DNA of 64,000 nt from Zhongshania sp. R06B22 (GCF_040892595.1 NZ_JBFRYB010000001.1:3450392-3514391), one strand, 5' to 3'; shown: positions 54,332-63,821, numbered from the stretch's first letter. The notes: generated by a model from the sequence alone, not told the origin. Made by a program: numbers and translations.

Positions 54332-55294
54332 ATGTTGACACCTAGAACTTTACGCAAGATTTTCTTTACGGCCACCGTCGCACTGCTGTCGGGCTGCGAT
54401 ACCGTCGTGATGTCTCCGTCCGGTGATATTGCCGCTCAGCAAGCCAATCTCATTGTCTGGGCGACGGGCCTGATGCTAATTATCGTCGTGCCAGTCATTT
54501 TCTTCATATTTCTGTTTGCCTGGCGCTACCGGGCCAGCAACAAAGATGCGGTTTACAAACCCGACTGGGACCACTCGACCAGCCTGGAATTACTTATCTG
54601 GGCCGCGCCGCTGGCCATCGTCATCGCCTTGGGTGCGCTGACGTGGGTAAGCACTCACCAGCTCGATCCATATCGTTCTCTAGATCGTATCAGTGAAGGC
54701 AAGCCAATACCTGAGGGAGAAGAGCCCCTGATCGTTGAAGTAGTGGCGATGGATTGGAAATGGCTATTCTTTTATCCAGAACAGGGCATTGCGGTGGTTA
54801 ACCAATTAGCAGCACCAGTAGACCGTGAGATCAAGTTTAAGATTACCTCCACCACCATGATGAACTCATTTTTTATCCCCGCTCTAGCGGGTCAGATATA
54901 TGCGATGGGCGGCATGGAAACCAAACTGCACGCCGTTATCAACGAGCCGGGAAGCTACGATGGCTTCTCTGCAAACTACTCTGGCGCCGGTTTTAACGGT
55001 ATGCGCTTCAAGTTTTTGGGTATGGCTGAGGGGGACTTTGAACAGTGGGTCGCCAATGCAAAAACCGAGGGCGAAATACTTAGCCGCAGTGTCTATCAGG
55101 AGCTGGCCAAACCCAGCGAATACAATCCGGTGCAGTACTACAGCGAGGTTGAACCAGAGCTTTACGACTCTATTCTCAACCGCTGCGTAGAACCCGGCAC
55201 CCCATGTATGAAGGACTGGATGGGGCCGCTTCATGGCGACCACAACACTCCGGCAAGTGTCGACACACACAGCAAGGCCAGCCATCAGCACTAA
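54332..55294 (+). CDS. cyoA: Cytochrome bo3 ubiquinol oxidase subunit II
   Basis: CyoA is the membrane-anchored lipoprotein subunit of the bo3 quinol oxidase. The lipobox LLSGC places the lipidated Cys at residue 22. Two membrane helices follow (VWATGLMLIIVVPVIFFIFL and the next). The periplasmic cupredoxin domain has VVAMDWKWLFFYPEQGIAVVN and FSANYSGAGFNGMRF. The CuA cysteines of cytochrome c oxidases are absent, which marks quinol as the electron donor. The ATG is chosen over an in-frame TTG six codons upstream. First gene of cyoABCD-surf1. Confidence 0.94.
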   Translation: MLTPRTLRKIFFTATVALLSGCDTVVMSPSGDIAAQQANLIVWATGLMLIIVVPVIFFIFLFAWRYRASNKDAVYKPDWDHSTSLELLIWAAPLAIVIALGALTWVSTHQLDPYRSLDRISEGKPIPEGEEPLIVEVVAMDWKWLFFYPEQGIAVVNQLAAPVDREIKFKITSTTMMNSFFIPALAGQIYAMGGMETKLHAVINEPGSYDGFSANYSGAGFNGMRFKFLGMAEGDFEQWVANAKTEGEILSRSVYQELAKPSEYNPVQYYSEVEPELYDSILNRCVEPGTPCMKDWMGPLHGDHNTPASVDTHSKASHQH

Positions 55295-55371
55295 TGTTTT
55301 ACGCGTAGCTTAGATAAGTGCTTCGCGTTCATTCCATTCACTGACAATGCCCTAGGGCACTGGTAATTTTC

Positions 55372-57378
55372 ATGACTGAACAGTTTGATCTAGGCAAGCT
55401 TATATTCGGCCGGCTCAGTTGGGAGTCCATACCCTTCCATGACCCTATCCTGATAGCGACTTTTGCGATGGTCGCTCTTGGCGGCGGCGCGGTACTAGGC
55501 GCACTGACCTACTACAAGGTCTGGGGCTATTTGTGGAGGGAATGGATTACCAGTATTGACCACAAACGCATCGGCGTGATGTACATGATCTTGGGTTTTG
55601 TGATGCTGATGCGGGGCTTTGCTGATGCCATCATGATGCGGATTCACCAGGCAATGGCCTTTGGCGATTCCACGGGCTTTTTACCGCCCGACCACTACGA
55701 CCAAATCTTTACCGCGCATGGCGTTATCATGATTTTCTTCGTGGCAATGCCTTTCGTCGTTGGCCTAATGAACTATATCGTGCCGCTGCAAATTGGCGCC
55801 CGCGATGTGGCATTCCCATTCTTGAATAATTTAAGTTTCTGGATGACCGCGTCCGGTGCCGGTCTCATTATGGTATCGCTATTTATAGGGGAGTTCGCCA
55901 AGACCGGGTGGCTCGCTTATCCGCCATTATCAGGGGTATTACAAAGCCCCGGTGTCGGGGTGGATTATTATATATGGGCCTTGCAGATCGCCGGGGTAGG
56001 TACACTGTTATCGGGCATTAACCTCGTGGTGACCATCGTCAAAATGCGCGCGCCCGGCATGAACTTGATGAAAATGCCGGTCTTTGTGTGGACGTCATTG
56101 TGCGCCAACATTTTGATTGTCGCCGCCTTCCCCATTTTGACCGCCGTAATGGGCATGTTGACGCTAGACCGCTACTTGGGAATGAGTTTTTTCACCAACG
56201 ATCTCGGCGGTAACGCCATGATGTACGTGAATTTAATTTGGATCTGGGGTCACCCAGAAGTATACATTCTCATTCTGCCGCTCTTTGGTGTGTTCTCTGA
56301 AATAGTGGCTACCTACAGCCGTAAACGTCTATTCGGATACTCGTCGATGATTTACGCCACCGTCGTGATTACCGTGCTGGCTTATATGGTATGGCTACAT
56401 CACTTCTTTACAATGGGCTCTGGGGCGACGGTGAATAGCTTCTTCGGCATCGCCACCATGATTATTTCCATACCAACCGGTGCAAAATTATTTAACTGGT
56501 TATTCACCATGTACCGCGGCCGTATTCAGTTTGATGTGCCCATGTTGTGGACCATCGGCTTTATGGTGACATTTGTGATTGGCGGCATGACTGGCGTGTT
56601 ATTGGCAGTGCCACCTGCAGACTTTGTACTGCATAACAGCCTTTTTCTAGTCGCCCACTTCCACAACGTCATTATCGGTGGCGTGGTATTTGGGACCTTT
56701 GCCGCCGTTGCCTACTGGTACCCCAAAGTTACCGGCTACAAACTTGATCCATTTTGGGGTAAGACCTCGTTTTGGTGCTGGCTTGTCGGTTTCTACCTAG
56801 CATTCATGCCGCTCTATCTACTGGGTTTCATGGGCGTAACGCGACGCATGAGCCGCTTCGATGATCCGTCATTGCAGATATGGTTCCAAGTTGCATTAGT
56901 TGGTGCAGTGTTAATTGCGATGGGTATTCTTGCCTTCATTATCCAACTTTACGTCAGTTACAAAAACCGCGACTCGCTCCGCGATGAAACTGGCGACCCT
57001 TGGGATGGCCGCACACTGGAGTGGTCAACCTCGTCACCACCGCCGCAGTACAACTTTGCCTTCACTCCGCGAGTTCATGACATAGATGCTTGGTGGCAGA
57101 TGAAAGCCAATGGCTTTGTGCGGCCCACAGACGGCTTTGTGCCAATACATATGCCCAAGAACACCGCCGCGGGTGTTGTGATCTCAGGTATTAGCGGCGT
57201 GCTCGGTTTTGCACTGATATGGCATATGTGGCTGATTGGTGGCATCGCCTTTATCGCTCTAATGACCGCTATTATTGTTCACACCTTCAACTACAAGCGC
57301 GATTACTACATACCTGTAGAAGAAGTGGAGAAGGCCGAAGCAGAATTTGCGGCTAAACAAACCGAGGTGCTTGCTTAA
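55372..57378 (+). CDS. cyoB: Cytochrome bo3 ubiquinol oxidase subunit I
   Basis: CyoB is the catalytic proton-pumping subunit, reducing O2 at the haem o3-CuB centre. The quinone-site residues Arg81 and Asp85 are seen in [11 protein letters not shown], matching Arg71/Asp75 of E. coli. Metal ligands are in [11 protein letters not shown], the His-Tyr pair of [25 protein letters not shown] and [13 protein letters not shown]. The K-channel and D-channel segments are intact. 668 residues, as usual (E. coli 663). It is 77 bases after cyoA and one base before the cyoC start. Confidence 0.97.
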   Translation: MTEQFDLGKLIFGRLSWESIPFHDPILIATFAMVALGGGAVLGALTYYKVWGYLWREWITSIDHKRIGVMYMILGFVMLMRGFADAIMMRIHQAMAFGDSTGFLPPDHYDQIFTAHGVIMIFFVAMPFVVGLMNYIVPLQIGARDVAFPFLNNLSFWMTASGAGLIMVSLFIGEFAKTGWLAYPPLSGVLQSPGVGVDYYIWALQIAGVGTLLSGINLVVTIVKMRAPGMNLMKMPVFVWTSLCANILIVAAFPILTAVMGMLTLDRYLGMSFFTNDLGGNAMMYVNLIWIWGHPEVYILILPLFGVFSEIVATYSRKRLFGYSSMIYATVVITVLAYMVWLHHFFTMGSGATVNSFFGIATMIISIPTGAKLFNWLFTMYRGRIQFDVPMLWTIGFMVTFVIGGMTGVLLAVPPADFVLHNSLFLVAHFHNVIIGGVVFGTFAAVAYWYPKVTGYKLDPFWGKTSFWCWLVGFYLAFMPLYLLGFMGVTRRMSRFDDPSLQIWFQVALVGAVLIAMGILAFIIQLYVSYKNRDSLRDETGDPWDGRTLEWSTSSPPPQYNFAFTPRVHDIDAWWQMKANGFVRPTDGFVPIHMPKNTAAGVVISGISGVLGFALIWHMWLIGGIAFIALMTAIIVHTFNYKRDYYIPVEEVEKAEAEFAAKQTEVLA

Positions 57379-57379
57379 G

Positions 57380-58009
57380 ATGTCTAACTCAACAGCAGTG
57401 CCGGCCGCACAGCCGGGTAAATTAGAATTTTTAGTGCGCGAAGAAGATCACGTAGCCAACGGCACCTTATTAGGTTTTTGGATCTACCTAATGAGCGATT
57501 GTCTGATCTTTGCCGCGCTATTCGCAACCTACGGTGTATTGAGCCAAAGCTATGCCGGCGGGCCAACAGGCGCCGATCTATTCGATCTAAACCTCGTGGC
57601 AATAAACACTGGCTTTCTGTTGTTTTCGTCGATTACCTACGGCTTCGCCATGCTCCAAATGCAGCAAGGCAAGTTGAACGGAACAATGATTTGGCTGGCC
57701 ATCACCGGCTTATTAGGTGCAGGTTTCTTGGGCTTAGAATTGTATGAGTTTAATCACCTCATTCATGAAGGCGCGGGTCCGCAACGCAGCGCTTATTGGT
57801 CGGCATTCTTTGCACTGGTAGGTACCCATGGCCTGCACGTTGCCTTTGGCATAATTTGGTTAGTGACGCTGCTGGTACAACTTCGCAAGCACGGTATTAA
57901 CGTCGCCAACCGTCGCCGCCTATTTTGCCTATCAATGTTCTGGCATTTCCTTGATGTAGTTTGGATCGGCGTATTTACCATTGTTTACTTGATGGGGTCA
58001 CTATCATGA
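57380..58009 (+). CDS. cyoC: Cytochrome bo3 ubiquinol oxidase subunit III
   Basis: A 209-residue five-helix subunit that stabilises the oxidase and its proton pumping. [22 protein letters not shown], the [10 protein letters not shown] helix, GLELYEF and [14 protein letters not shown] are typical of CyoC. The ATG lies one base after the cyoB stop, giving [13 protein letters not shown]; the longer frame inside cyoB is not used. Its stop overlaps the cyoD start by three bases within an ATGA, showing tight coupling. Confidence 0.95.
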   Translation: MSNSTAVPAAQPGKLEFLVREEDHVANGTLLGFWIYLMSDCLIFAALFATYGVLSQSYAGGPTGADLFDLNLVAINTGFLLFSSITYGFAMLQMQQGKLNGTMIWLAITGLLGAGFLGLELYEFNHLIHEGAGPQRSAYWSAFFALVGTHGLHVAFGIIWLVTLLVQLRKHGINVANRRRLFCLSMFWHFLDVVWIGVFTIVYLMGSLS

Positions 58010-58374
58010 GCGAACACAATCAACACAGCCTTGATCACCACGAGGAAGAAGGCCCACACAGCACATTTAGTGGCTATATGATCGGCTTTATGGCTTCGGT
58101 TATTCTAACCGCCATTCCTTTCTGGTTAGTCATGGCCGATGTATTTACCTCTAGAAATGCAACCGTTATCGTCATTCTGGGCTTTGCATTGGTGCAAATT
58201 CTTGTGCATATGGTTTACTTTTTACACATGAATTTCCACTCAGAAGGGGGATGGAATATGCTCTCGCTGATGTTCACTCTGCTTCTAGTATTCATTACGT
58301 TGGCGGGTTCACTGTGGGTGATGTACCACATGAACGTTAATATGATGCCCGGCATGATCAGTGGTAGCAGTTGA
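58006..58374 (+). CDS. cyoD: Cytochrome bo3 ubiquinol oxidase subunit IV
   Basis: CyoD is a small three-helix subunit that assists assembly of the CuB site in subunit I. The start overlaps the cyoC stop (ATGA), giving [16 protein letters not shown], a His-rich polar N-terminus, followed by [17 protein letters not shown], the [20 protein letters not shown] hallmark and the third helix. 122 residues. No cyoE (haem O synthase) follows; instead a SURF1 gene begins 34 bases later. Confidence 0.94.
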   Translation: MSEHNQHSLDHHEEEGPHSTFSGYMIGFMASVILTAIPFWLVMADVFTSRNATVIVILGFALVQILVHMVYFLHMNFHSEGGWNMLSLMFTLLLVFITLAGSLWVMYHMNVNMMPGMISGSS

Positions 58375-58408
58375 TTATGGTTGCCCATATAGCTGAGCAA
58401 AGTCGACA

Positions 58409-59149
58409 ATGCAAAAACGTAGCGCACTAAGCAAATGGGCTATTACTGGCGTCGGCTTGTTTTCCTTCGTCAGCTTGATTCTACTCGGCAACTGGCAGCT
58501 AGACCGTCGCATTTGGAAGCTAGATCTTATTGAGCGAGTAGAAACGCGCGTTCACGCATCACCAGAAACAGCGCCAGCCGCTGATCTGGTTGTCAGTAAA
58601 GATGCCGATGAGTACCGGCGGGTTTCAGTGACAGGTAACTTCATCGGCGGCAAAGACACCCTTGTCGTCGCAGCCACTGAACTGGGCAGTGGCTACTGGG
58701 TCATGACTCCCTTCCAGCGCGCAGATCAGAGCATCGTTCTAATCAATCGAGGCTTCATCAATCAAGGGGTTCAAGCGGCGCCCCCGCTAACAGGCCCACA
58801 ACAGGTGGTGGGCTTGTTGAGAATGACCGAACCTGACGGCAGCGTGGTGCGAGCAAACGATCCGGCTCTAGATCGTTGGTATTCGCGAGATGTGGGCGCT
58901 ATTGCCGCTCGCCACGAGCTAACTGCCGCGTCCTACTTTATTGACGCTGAGAAGCGAGAGACTGCGCAAACCCGCCCGCCATTGGAGGCATCGCAGCATC
59001 CCGTGGCTGGGCTTACGGTGGTTACATTTTATAATAGCCACCTCGTTTATGCCCTCACATGGTACGGCTTAGCGTTTATGGTCATTATTGCCGCGGTCAT
59101 CGTTATTCGAGAAGAGCGAAAGTCTAAATTAAACTCACAGTCGAGCTGA
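58409..59149 (+). CDS. SURF1-family oxidase assembly protein
   Basis: SURF1 proteins bind haem and help insert it into haem-copper oxidases. The 246-residue protein has an N-terminal helix (ITGVGLFSFVSLILLGNWQL), the GNWQLDRRIWK segment, GYWVMTPF, IVLINRGFI and a C-terminal helix (YALTWYGLAFMVIIAAVIVI). The two-helix topology is standard. SURF1 usually goes with aa3 cytochrome c oxidase. Here it follows cyoABCD directly, so it probably serves the bo3 enzyme. Confidence 0.92.
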   Translation: MQKRSALSKWAITGVGLFSFVSLILLGNWQLDRRIWKLDLIERVETRVHASPETAPAADLVVSKDADEYRRVSVTGNFIGGKDTLVVAATELGSGYWVMTPFQRADQSIVLINRGFINQGVQAAPPLTGPQQVVGLLRMTEPDGSVVRANDPALDRWYSRDVGAIAARHELTAASYFIDAEKRETAQTRPPLEASQHPVAGLTVVTFYNSHLVYALTWYGLAFMVIIAAVIVIREERKSKLNSQSS

Positions 59150-59225
59150 ATCCGGCTGCGACTTAGCGGTGCACATAGGTATACTATCTAGCTTCCCGAC
59201 AGTTAATGATAATACGCACCCTATT

Positions 59226-60530
59226 ATGACCGCCGACCTTGCGCTACATACTCAAACAAGCAGTAATGATACCGACACCCTTGGTAAGCACATGCGCCAG
59301 CTTGTGCAACTGCGTTGGATGGCGGTGCTCGGTCAACTCCTAACTATTCTCGTTACACACTACGGCTTTGGCGTAGAGTTGCCAATGCAAGCAATGTTGA
59401 TCGTGCTTGCTGGGCTGGCGGTATTTAATGCACTAAACGAGCTTGCCCTGCGGTTTAGACATCGAGTACGCACCGCCGAGCTTTTTATGGGCCTGCTGGT
59501 CGACATGGCCACATTGACCATGCAGCTATATCTCAGCGGCGGCGCAACAAACCCCTTTGTGTTCCTTTACCTATTACAAGTTGGGCTAGCCGCGGTACTC
59601 TTGGCGCAATCCTATGCATGGGTACTACTGGGCGTGGCGACACTGTGTTTTCTTTGGCTGGCCGAGGCTGGGCGACCACTTGATTTGCCCCATGATTATC
59701 ACCTCGGCATACATAGTTACTATGTTGAGGGCATGCTAATTTGCCTCGTGCTAAATGCGGCTTTGCTGGTGGTTTTCATCAACCGTATAAACCGTACACA
59801 TCGCGAACACGACGCCCGTTTAGCCGAATTACGTCAGCGCGCTGCAGAGGAAGAGCATATTCTGAGAATGGGCTTGCTGGCCTCGGGTGCTGCCCACGAG
59901 CTAGGTACACCACTCGCCACCATTGCGGTTATTCTCGGTGATTGGCAGCGGATGCCCTTTCTTAAATCAGACCCCGATCTTGGCGAGGAAGTGACCGAGA
60001 TGGAGACCCAGGTACAACGCTGCAAAGCCATTGTTAGCGGTATACTCATGTCCGCGGGCGAAACCCGTGGGGAATCGTCGGGCGAGACCACCGTATGTGA
60101 GTTCTTTGATGAGCTGATCAACGATTGGCAAAGCACTCGCAAAGTTGGCGAATTCAGTTTTCAAAATTTATTTGGCGAAGACATCGATATTGCCTCCGAC
60201 ACCGTATTAAAGCAGACAATTTGCAATCTTTTGGATAATGCCTTGGAGGCATCCCCAGCTTGGGTTGGGCTGGCGGTCTTGCGAGAAAACGATGCGCTTC
60301 TTGTGCGAGTCATCGATCGCGGCCCAGGATTCTCAGACGATGTTTTTAGTCGCCTTGGGCAACCTTACCAATCTACCAAAGGTAGACCTGGCAGCGGCCT
60401 TGGCTTATTTCTGGTTTTTAACGTGGCGCGCATCCTAGGTGGCCAAGTAGGCGCCAGAAATCGTTTGGAAGGAGGCGCCGAAATAAACCTTCGGCTGCCA
60501 CTGGATGCACTCCGACTAAAAGAGGCTTAA
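59226..60530 (+). CDS. Redox-sensing histidine kinase, RegB/PrrB/RoxS type
   Basis: An inner-membrane kinase of 434 residues. Six hydrophobic helices occupy the first half. GGATNPF at residues 105-111 matches the ubiquinone-binding GGxxNPF of RegB. The H-box is ASGAAHELGTPL with phospho-His224 (RegB His225). Cys266 in QVQRCKAIVSGI matches the redox-active Cys265 of RegB. The HATPase has NLLDNALEAS, DRGPGF and GSGLGL. RegB-type kinases tune respiratory genes to the redox state of the quinone pool. The ATG is chosen over a GTG 57 bases upstream; neither has a strong ribosome site. The partner RegA-type regulator starts four bases after the stop. Confidence 0.92.
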   Translation: MTADLALHTQTSSNDTDTLGKHMRQLVQLRWMAVLGQLLTILVTHYGFGVELPMQAMLIVLAGLAVFNALNELALRFRHRVRTAELFMGLLVDMATLTMQLYLSGGATNPFVFLYLLQVGLAAVLLAQSYAWVLLGVATLCFLWLAEAGRPLDLPHDYHLGIHSYYVEGMLICLVLNAALLVVFINRINRTHREHDARLAELRQRAAEEEHILRMGLLASGAAHELGTPLATIAVILGDWQRMPFLKSDPDLGEEVTEMETQVQRCKAIVSGILMSAGETRGESSGETTVCEFFDELINDWQSTRKVGEFSFQNLFGEDIDIASDTVLKQTICNLLDNALEASPAWVGLAVLRENDALLVRVIDRGPGFSDDVFSRLGQPYQSTKGRPGSGLGLFLVFNVARILGGQVGARNRLEGGAEINLRLPLDALRLKEA

Positions 60531-60534
60531 GGCG

Positions 60535-61086
60535 ATGACAGACGACAGCAATAGCGCTCTCCGCTCCCTCATACTCATTGAGGACGATGCCGCTTTTGCT
60601 CGGACACTAGGGCGATCGTTAGAACGACGCCAATACACCGTACTAAGTACCAATAGCTTAGAAGGTGCTAAGAATATTTTAGAAAAACACTCCCCAGGCT
60701 ACGCCGTAGTAGATCTGAAATTAGATGGCGAGGCCTCCGGGCTTGCCTGTGTACAGGCTTTGCACGAACACGACCCCGACATGCTCATTGTGGTGCTTAC
60801 TGGTTACGCAAGTATTGCAACAGCGGTAGAAGCAGTAAAACTCGGGGCATGTCACTATCTTGCCAAACCTTCCAATACCGATGACATTGAAGCGGCCTTT
60901 AATAACGCTGAAGGTAATGTGGGAGTAGAGATTCGCGGCCGCGCCACCTCAATCAAAACCCTCGAGTGGGAACGTATCCATGAAACCCTTGCCGACACCG
61001 GCTTTAATATTTCAGAGACCGCAAGAAGACTGGGTATGCACCGTCGAACGCTTGCCAGGAAGCTTGCAAAGCAGCAGGTTAAGTAA
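60535..61086 (+). CDS. Response regulator, RegA/PrrA/RoxR type
   Basis: A 183-residue regulator with a receiver (LIEDDAAFARTL, phospho-Asp60 in YAVVDLKLDG, Thr in VVLTGYAS, Lys in LAKPSNTDDI) and a Fis-type helix-turn-helix at the C-terminus (NISETARRLGMHRRTLARKL). The single HTH with a short linker and the KPSNTDDIEAAF segment are typical of RegA/ActR. It pairs with the RegB-like kinase encoded just upstream and may regulate the cyo operon beside it, as RoxSR does for terminal oxidases in pseudomonads (established for that genus, inferred here). Confidence 0.92.
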   Translation: MTDDSNSALRSLILIEDDAAFARTLGRSLERRQYTVLSTNSLEGAKNILEKHSPGYAVVDLKLDGEASGLACVQALHEHDPDMLIVVLTGYASIATAVEAVKLGACHYLAKPSNTDDIEAAFNNAEGNVGVEIRGRATSIKTLEWERIHETLADTGFNISETARRLGMHRRTLARKLAKQQVK

Positions 61087-61244
61087 TTGATTTTAATTAA
61101 TATTTAACAAATAGCAGACATTTTTTTATAAGTATATTCCCGAATAAACTTCCCCTTATTCCCGCCCTAAAATCTGAGGTCTGCTACCATCAAACCTTAT
61201 GCAGTATAAGCATCATCAAAAGGTGGACATAATTAGGGCCAGAA

Positions 61245-62393
61245 ATGAACGATAAAGATGCTGTCAATGACCTCCTATCGCGCACCAAAGCCATTCTACA
61301 TACGATTGTAGATGGGGTGATCACGATAAGTGATAGAGGCCTTATTGAGACAGCGAATCCTGCCGCAGAAAAAATATTCGGCTACCCTATTGAGGAATTG
61401 ACAGGGCACAATGTTTCTATGCTGATGCCTAATCCATACCAACATGGGCATGATCAATATTTAAAGAATTACTTGGATACCGGTGAGAAAAAAATCATCG
61501 GTATCGGCCGACAGGTCACTGGCCTGCGTAAAGATGGCAGTACCTTCCCTCTAGAACTCGCAATTAGTGAAATGGAAGTGAACGGCCAACGCATGTTTAC
61601 GGGTATTGTACGTGACATATCTGAGCGTAAAGAGACCGAAGAGAAATTGCGCAGCGCCATGCGTAGAGTTCACGAACAACAGATTAAAGATGAGTTTATT
61701 ACCACAGTAAGTCATGAGCTTCGCACGCCATTAACATCGATAAAGGCATCGCTCGATCTTATTATTAGCGGCGCTATCGACGCAAATCCCGGCCAAATAA
61801 AAATGTTGATCAATATTGCCCATAAAAATAGTGAGCGCCTGCTTCTACTCATAAATGATATTCTTGATATTTCAAAGATTGACTCAGATAAAATGTCATT
61901 GAACCAAGAGAGAATCAAGCTAAGGCCGTTTTTGGAAATAGCGATCTTTGACAATCAAGCTTACGCAGAAAAGCATCAAGTTAAATTCGTATTAACCCAC
62001 TGCCCATTACCACTTTACATTAACGCCGACCCCGATCGACTGATGCAAGTCATGAGTAATTTAATGTCTAACGCCGCTAAGTTTTCTCATAAAAATTCAG
62101 TTGTCGAAATTAGTGCCCGCGTTGTAGACGACAAAATACGAATCGCGGTCTGTGACAAGGGGCGGGGAATTCCAATGGAGTTCCGAGACAAGGTCTTCGA
62201 CAAGTTTACTCAAGCTGATAATTCGGACACACGCGAAATGAGTGGTACAGGTTTGGGCTTACATATATCTAAAGCCATTGTTGAACAGCACAATGGCTCA
62301 CTATCATTCATCTCCGAGCTCGACCACGGCAGTACATTCTATATCGACCTAAAGCACGCCGAGCCCGCAACAACGGCTGAAAGCGATGAGTGA
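61245..62393 (+). CDS. FixL-like PAS sensor histidine kinase, probable haem oxygen sensor
   Basis: A soluble 382-residue kinase. Residues about 13-135 form a PAS domain closely like that of FixL: IFGYPIEELTGHNVSMLMP, then PYQHGHDQYL with His69 at the position of the haem-iron His200 of Bradyrhizobium FixL. GIGRQVTGLRKDGSTFPLEL follows, with Arg89 at the O2-contact Arg220; the 20-residue spacing is identical. The FixL propionate contact Arg206 is Asn75 here. HisKA follows with TTVSHELRTPLTSI (phospho-His157), and HATPase has SNLMSNAAKF, CDKGRGIP and GTGLGLHIS. There are no membrane helices. It overlaps the receiver gene by eight bases and leads a kinase-receiver-HPt operon. Confidence 0.9.
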   Translation: MNDKDAVNDLLSRTKAILHTIVDGVITISDRGLIETANPAAEKIFGYPIEELTGHNVSMLMPNPYQHGHDQYLKNYLDTGEKKIIGIGRQVTGLRKDGSTFPLELAISEMEVNGQRMFTGIVRDISERKETEEKLRSAMRRVHEQQIKDEFITTVSHELRTPLTSIKASLDLIISGAIDANPGQIKMLINIAHKNSERLLLLINDILDISKIDSDKMSLNQERIKLRPFLEIAIFDNQAYAEKHQVKFVLTHCPLPLYINADPDRLMQVMSNLMSNAAKFSHKNSVVEISARVVDDKIRIAVCDKGRGIPMEFRDKVFDKFTQADNSDTREMSGTGLGLHISKAIVEQHNGSLSFISELDHGSTFYIDLKHAEPATTAESDE

Positions 62394-62790
62394 AATTACA
62401 GAACTTACCAAATTACTGTATGTAGAAGACGAGACAGACATACGAGTCGTCGCTGAAATTGCGCTTGCTCAGATCGCAGGCTTCACGGTGAAAACTTGCG
62501 CTAGCGGCAACGAAGGCCTAGGGTCTCTTGAAGATTTCAGGCCTCAACTCATTTTACTTGATGTCATGATGCCCGGTATGGACGGACCGCAAGTACTTAA
62601 AAAAATTCAAGAGCTCCCGGAATTTTGCGACACGCCCGTAGTATTTATCACCGCAAAAGCGCAGGTAGAAGAAATTGAAAAATTAAAAACCTTGGGCGCT
62701 ATCGATGTCATTACCAAGCCATTTAATCCGATGACATTAGGCGACGAAATCAAAACTATTTGGCAGCGGCACTATGACGACTCAAAATGA
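62386..62790 (+). CDS. Single-domain response regulator
   Basis: A 134-residue receiver without an output domain. YVEDETDIR, the phospho-Asp in LILLDVMMPGMDGP, the Thr in VVFITAKAQ and the Lys in VITKPFNPM are intact. It overlaps the FixL-like kinase gene (eight bases) and the HPt gene (17 bases), so the three are translated together. It is probably the intermediate receiver in a four-step phosphorelay between the kinase and the HPt protein. Confidence 0.92.
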   Translation: MSEITELTKLLYVEDETDIRVVAEIALAQIAGFTVKTCASGNEGLGSLEDFRPQLILLDVMMPGMDGPQVLKKIQELPEFCDTPVVFITAKAQVEEIEKLKTLGAIDVITKPFNPMTLGDEIKTIWQRHYDDSK

Positions 62791-63157
62791 TAGTCCCAGC
62801 GCAGATTCCGTCGACGCTCAATTAGTTGATTTGCAAAACAGCTATATCGCTAAGCTCGATCAAAAACTGCAGGATATTATCGATCTTTGGATTAACTTCA
62901 AGAATCATGACCAGTCTAAGGAAGAGCTTCACCCACTGTACCGTGCCGTGCACTCTGTAGTAGGGACTTCCTCAACCTTGAACATCTCTGAAGTTAGCAG
63001 ACTATGCTCGAGTCTAGAAAAAGTGTTATTGCCAATGTTAAAAGTCGATGTCCTCGACGCCAATGACATTTTAGCTATAGGGCCCCAGATCGCTGAGTTA
63101 AGCGCACTGCGTGAAAGCAAAGATTACAAGCCGAAGCCAATCAAATTAAATGGCTGA
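62774..63157 (+). CDS. Histidine phosphotransfer (HPt) domain protein
   Basis: A 127-residue helical protein. The HPt signature is LYRAVHSVVGTSSTLNI with the phospho-acceptor His60, followed by VSRLCSSLEKVL. Stand-alone HPt proteins shuttle phosphate between receivers. It is the third gene of the FixL-like operon and its start lies inside the receiver gene. The final target receiver or output is not in the window, so it may feed a distant regulator. Confidence 0.87.
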   Translation: MTTQNDSPSADSVDAQLVDLQNSYIAKLDQKLQDIIDLWINFKNHDQSKEELHPLYRAVHSVVGTSSTLNISEVSRLCSSLEKVLLPMLKVDVLDANDILAIGPQIAELSALRESKDYKPKPIKLNG

Positions 63158-63418
63158 TGAGCTGAGTTCTTAATGCAGATGCGGCATTCTACTTTCCTTT
63201 AACCCCCCAGCAGTCAGGCCTACTGGCGGTTTAGTTTTGTTTGCTACGAAGTCCGTTTATCTAAGTATGTTTGGGTCCATTTTTACAGCTCGGCCTGAGC
63301 TGCTATAGATGCGCCGTAACCCGAGCTATCCCTTTCTCAACCCCATAACCCCGCTTGTCGCATGAACCTCGTATTTCGTGAGTAACGCACTGTTCTTGGT
63401 GATTCCACTTCCCTTTGC

Positions 63419-63453
63419 CCATAAAAAAACCCGAGACTCTATTGAATCTCGGG
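63419..63453 (-). terminator. Minus-strand terminator, copy 1 of identical 35-bp repeat
   Basis: CCCGAGA (63430-63436) pairs with TCTCGGG (63447-63453) around a 10-base loop, with seven A before it that become a U-run on the minus strand. The 35 bases are identical to 63903-63937. A strong intrinsic terminator for leftward transcription. Confidence 0.75.
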
Positions 63454-63520
63454 GCAGTGTGGCCTTTATGCCCAGTGGGTAGGCGAGTAAAGCGAGTGCT
63501 TTGGCCATTTAAATGACAAT

Positions 63521-63552
63521 AAAAAGCCCCAGCAGCGTTAGCTGTTGGGGCT
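63521..63552 (-). terminator. Minus-strand terminator
   Basis: AGCCCCAGCAGC (63525-63536) pairs with 63541-63552 around a GTTA loop with one G-T pair; AAAAA at 63521-63525 gives a U-run on the minus strand. It is followed on the plus strand by AAGCCTGGCGA (63562-63572). Confidence 0.75.
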
Positions 63553-63561
63553 AGTATTTAA

Positions 63562-63572
63562 AAGCCTGGCGA
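63562..63572 (-). repeat. AAGCCTGGCGA element, copy 1 (5S-tail-like)
   Basis: The first of three copies of AAGCCTGGCGA, read TCGCCAGGCTT on the minus strand, each directly before a minus-strand terminator (others at 63811-63821 and 63948-63958). The sequence resembles the 3' end of gammaproteobacterial 5S rRNA. TGACCTACTTT at 63637-63647 resembles the next 5S segment, displaced by an insertion. Confidence 0.5.
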
Positions 63573-63760
63573 GGGCCGGCCCCGTGAACGAAGTGAACGC
63601 TTTGGGTGAGTCGGCCCCGCGAAGCGTTGTGGGTCCTGACCTACTTTGTGTTGCGAGCAGTTCTCGCAATCGCTGCGCGACGCCTGTCGGCGCACCAAAC
63701 TCGTTCTTGCAGAACAAAGTTCGTCGCATGGGCCGTGTAGTGAGAGACGCTCCTCGCGTC

Positions 63761-63800
63761 CTAAATAAAAAAACCCCGCACAGCAAAGCTGAACGGGGTG
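63761..63800 (-). terminator. Minus-strand terminator
   Basis: ACCCCG (63773-63778) pairs with CGGGGT (63794-63799), with an inner CAGC/GCTG stem, and a run of A at 63767-63773 gives a U-tract on the minus strand. GTGTTTT follows the stem on the plus strand, so it may work weakly in both directions. AAGCCTGGCGA follows at 63811-63821. Confidence 0.75.
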
Positions 63801-63810
63801 TTTTATTTAG

Positions 63811-63821
63811 AAGCCTGGCGA
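63811..63821 (-). repeat. AAGCCTGGCGA element, copy 2
   Basis: Second copy of the 11-base element; it is followed on the plus strand by a TGGCC...GGCCA unit (about 63826-63860). Confidence 0.5.

Noticed and set aside
54884..55291. 135-codon minus-strand open frame
   Set aside because: Antisense to cyoA, whose sequence is unmistakable; no support for a second gene.
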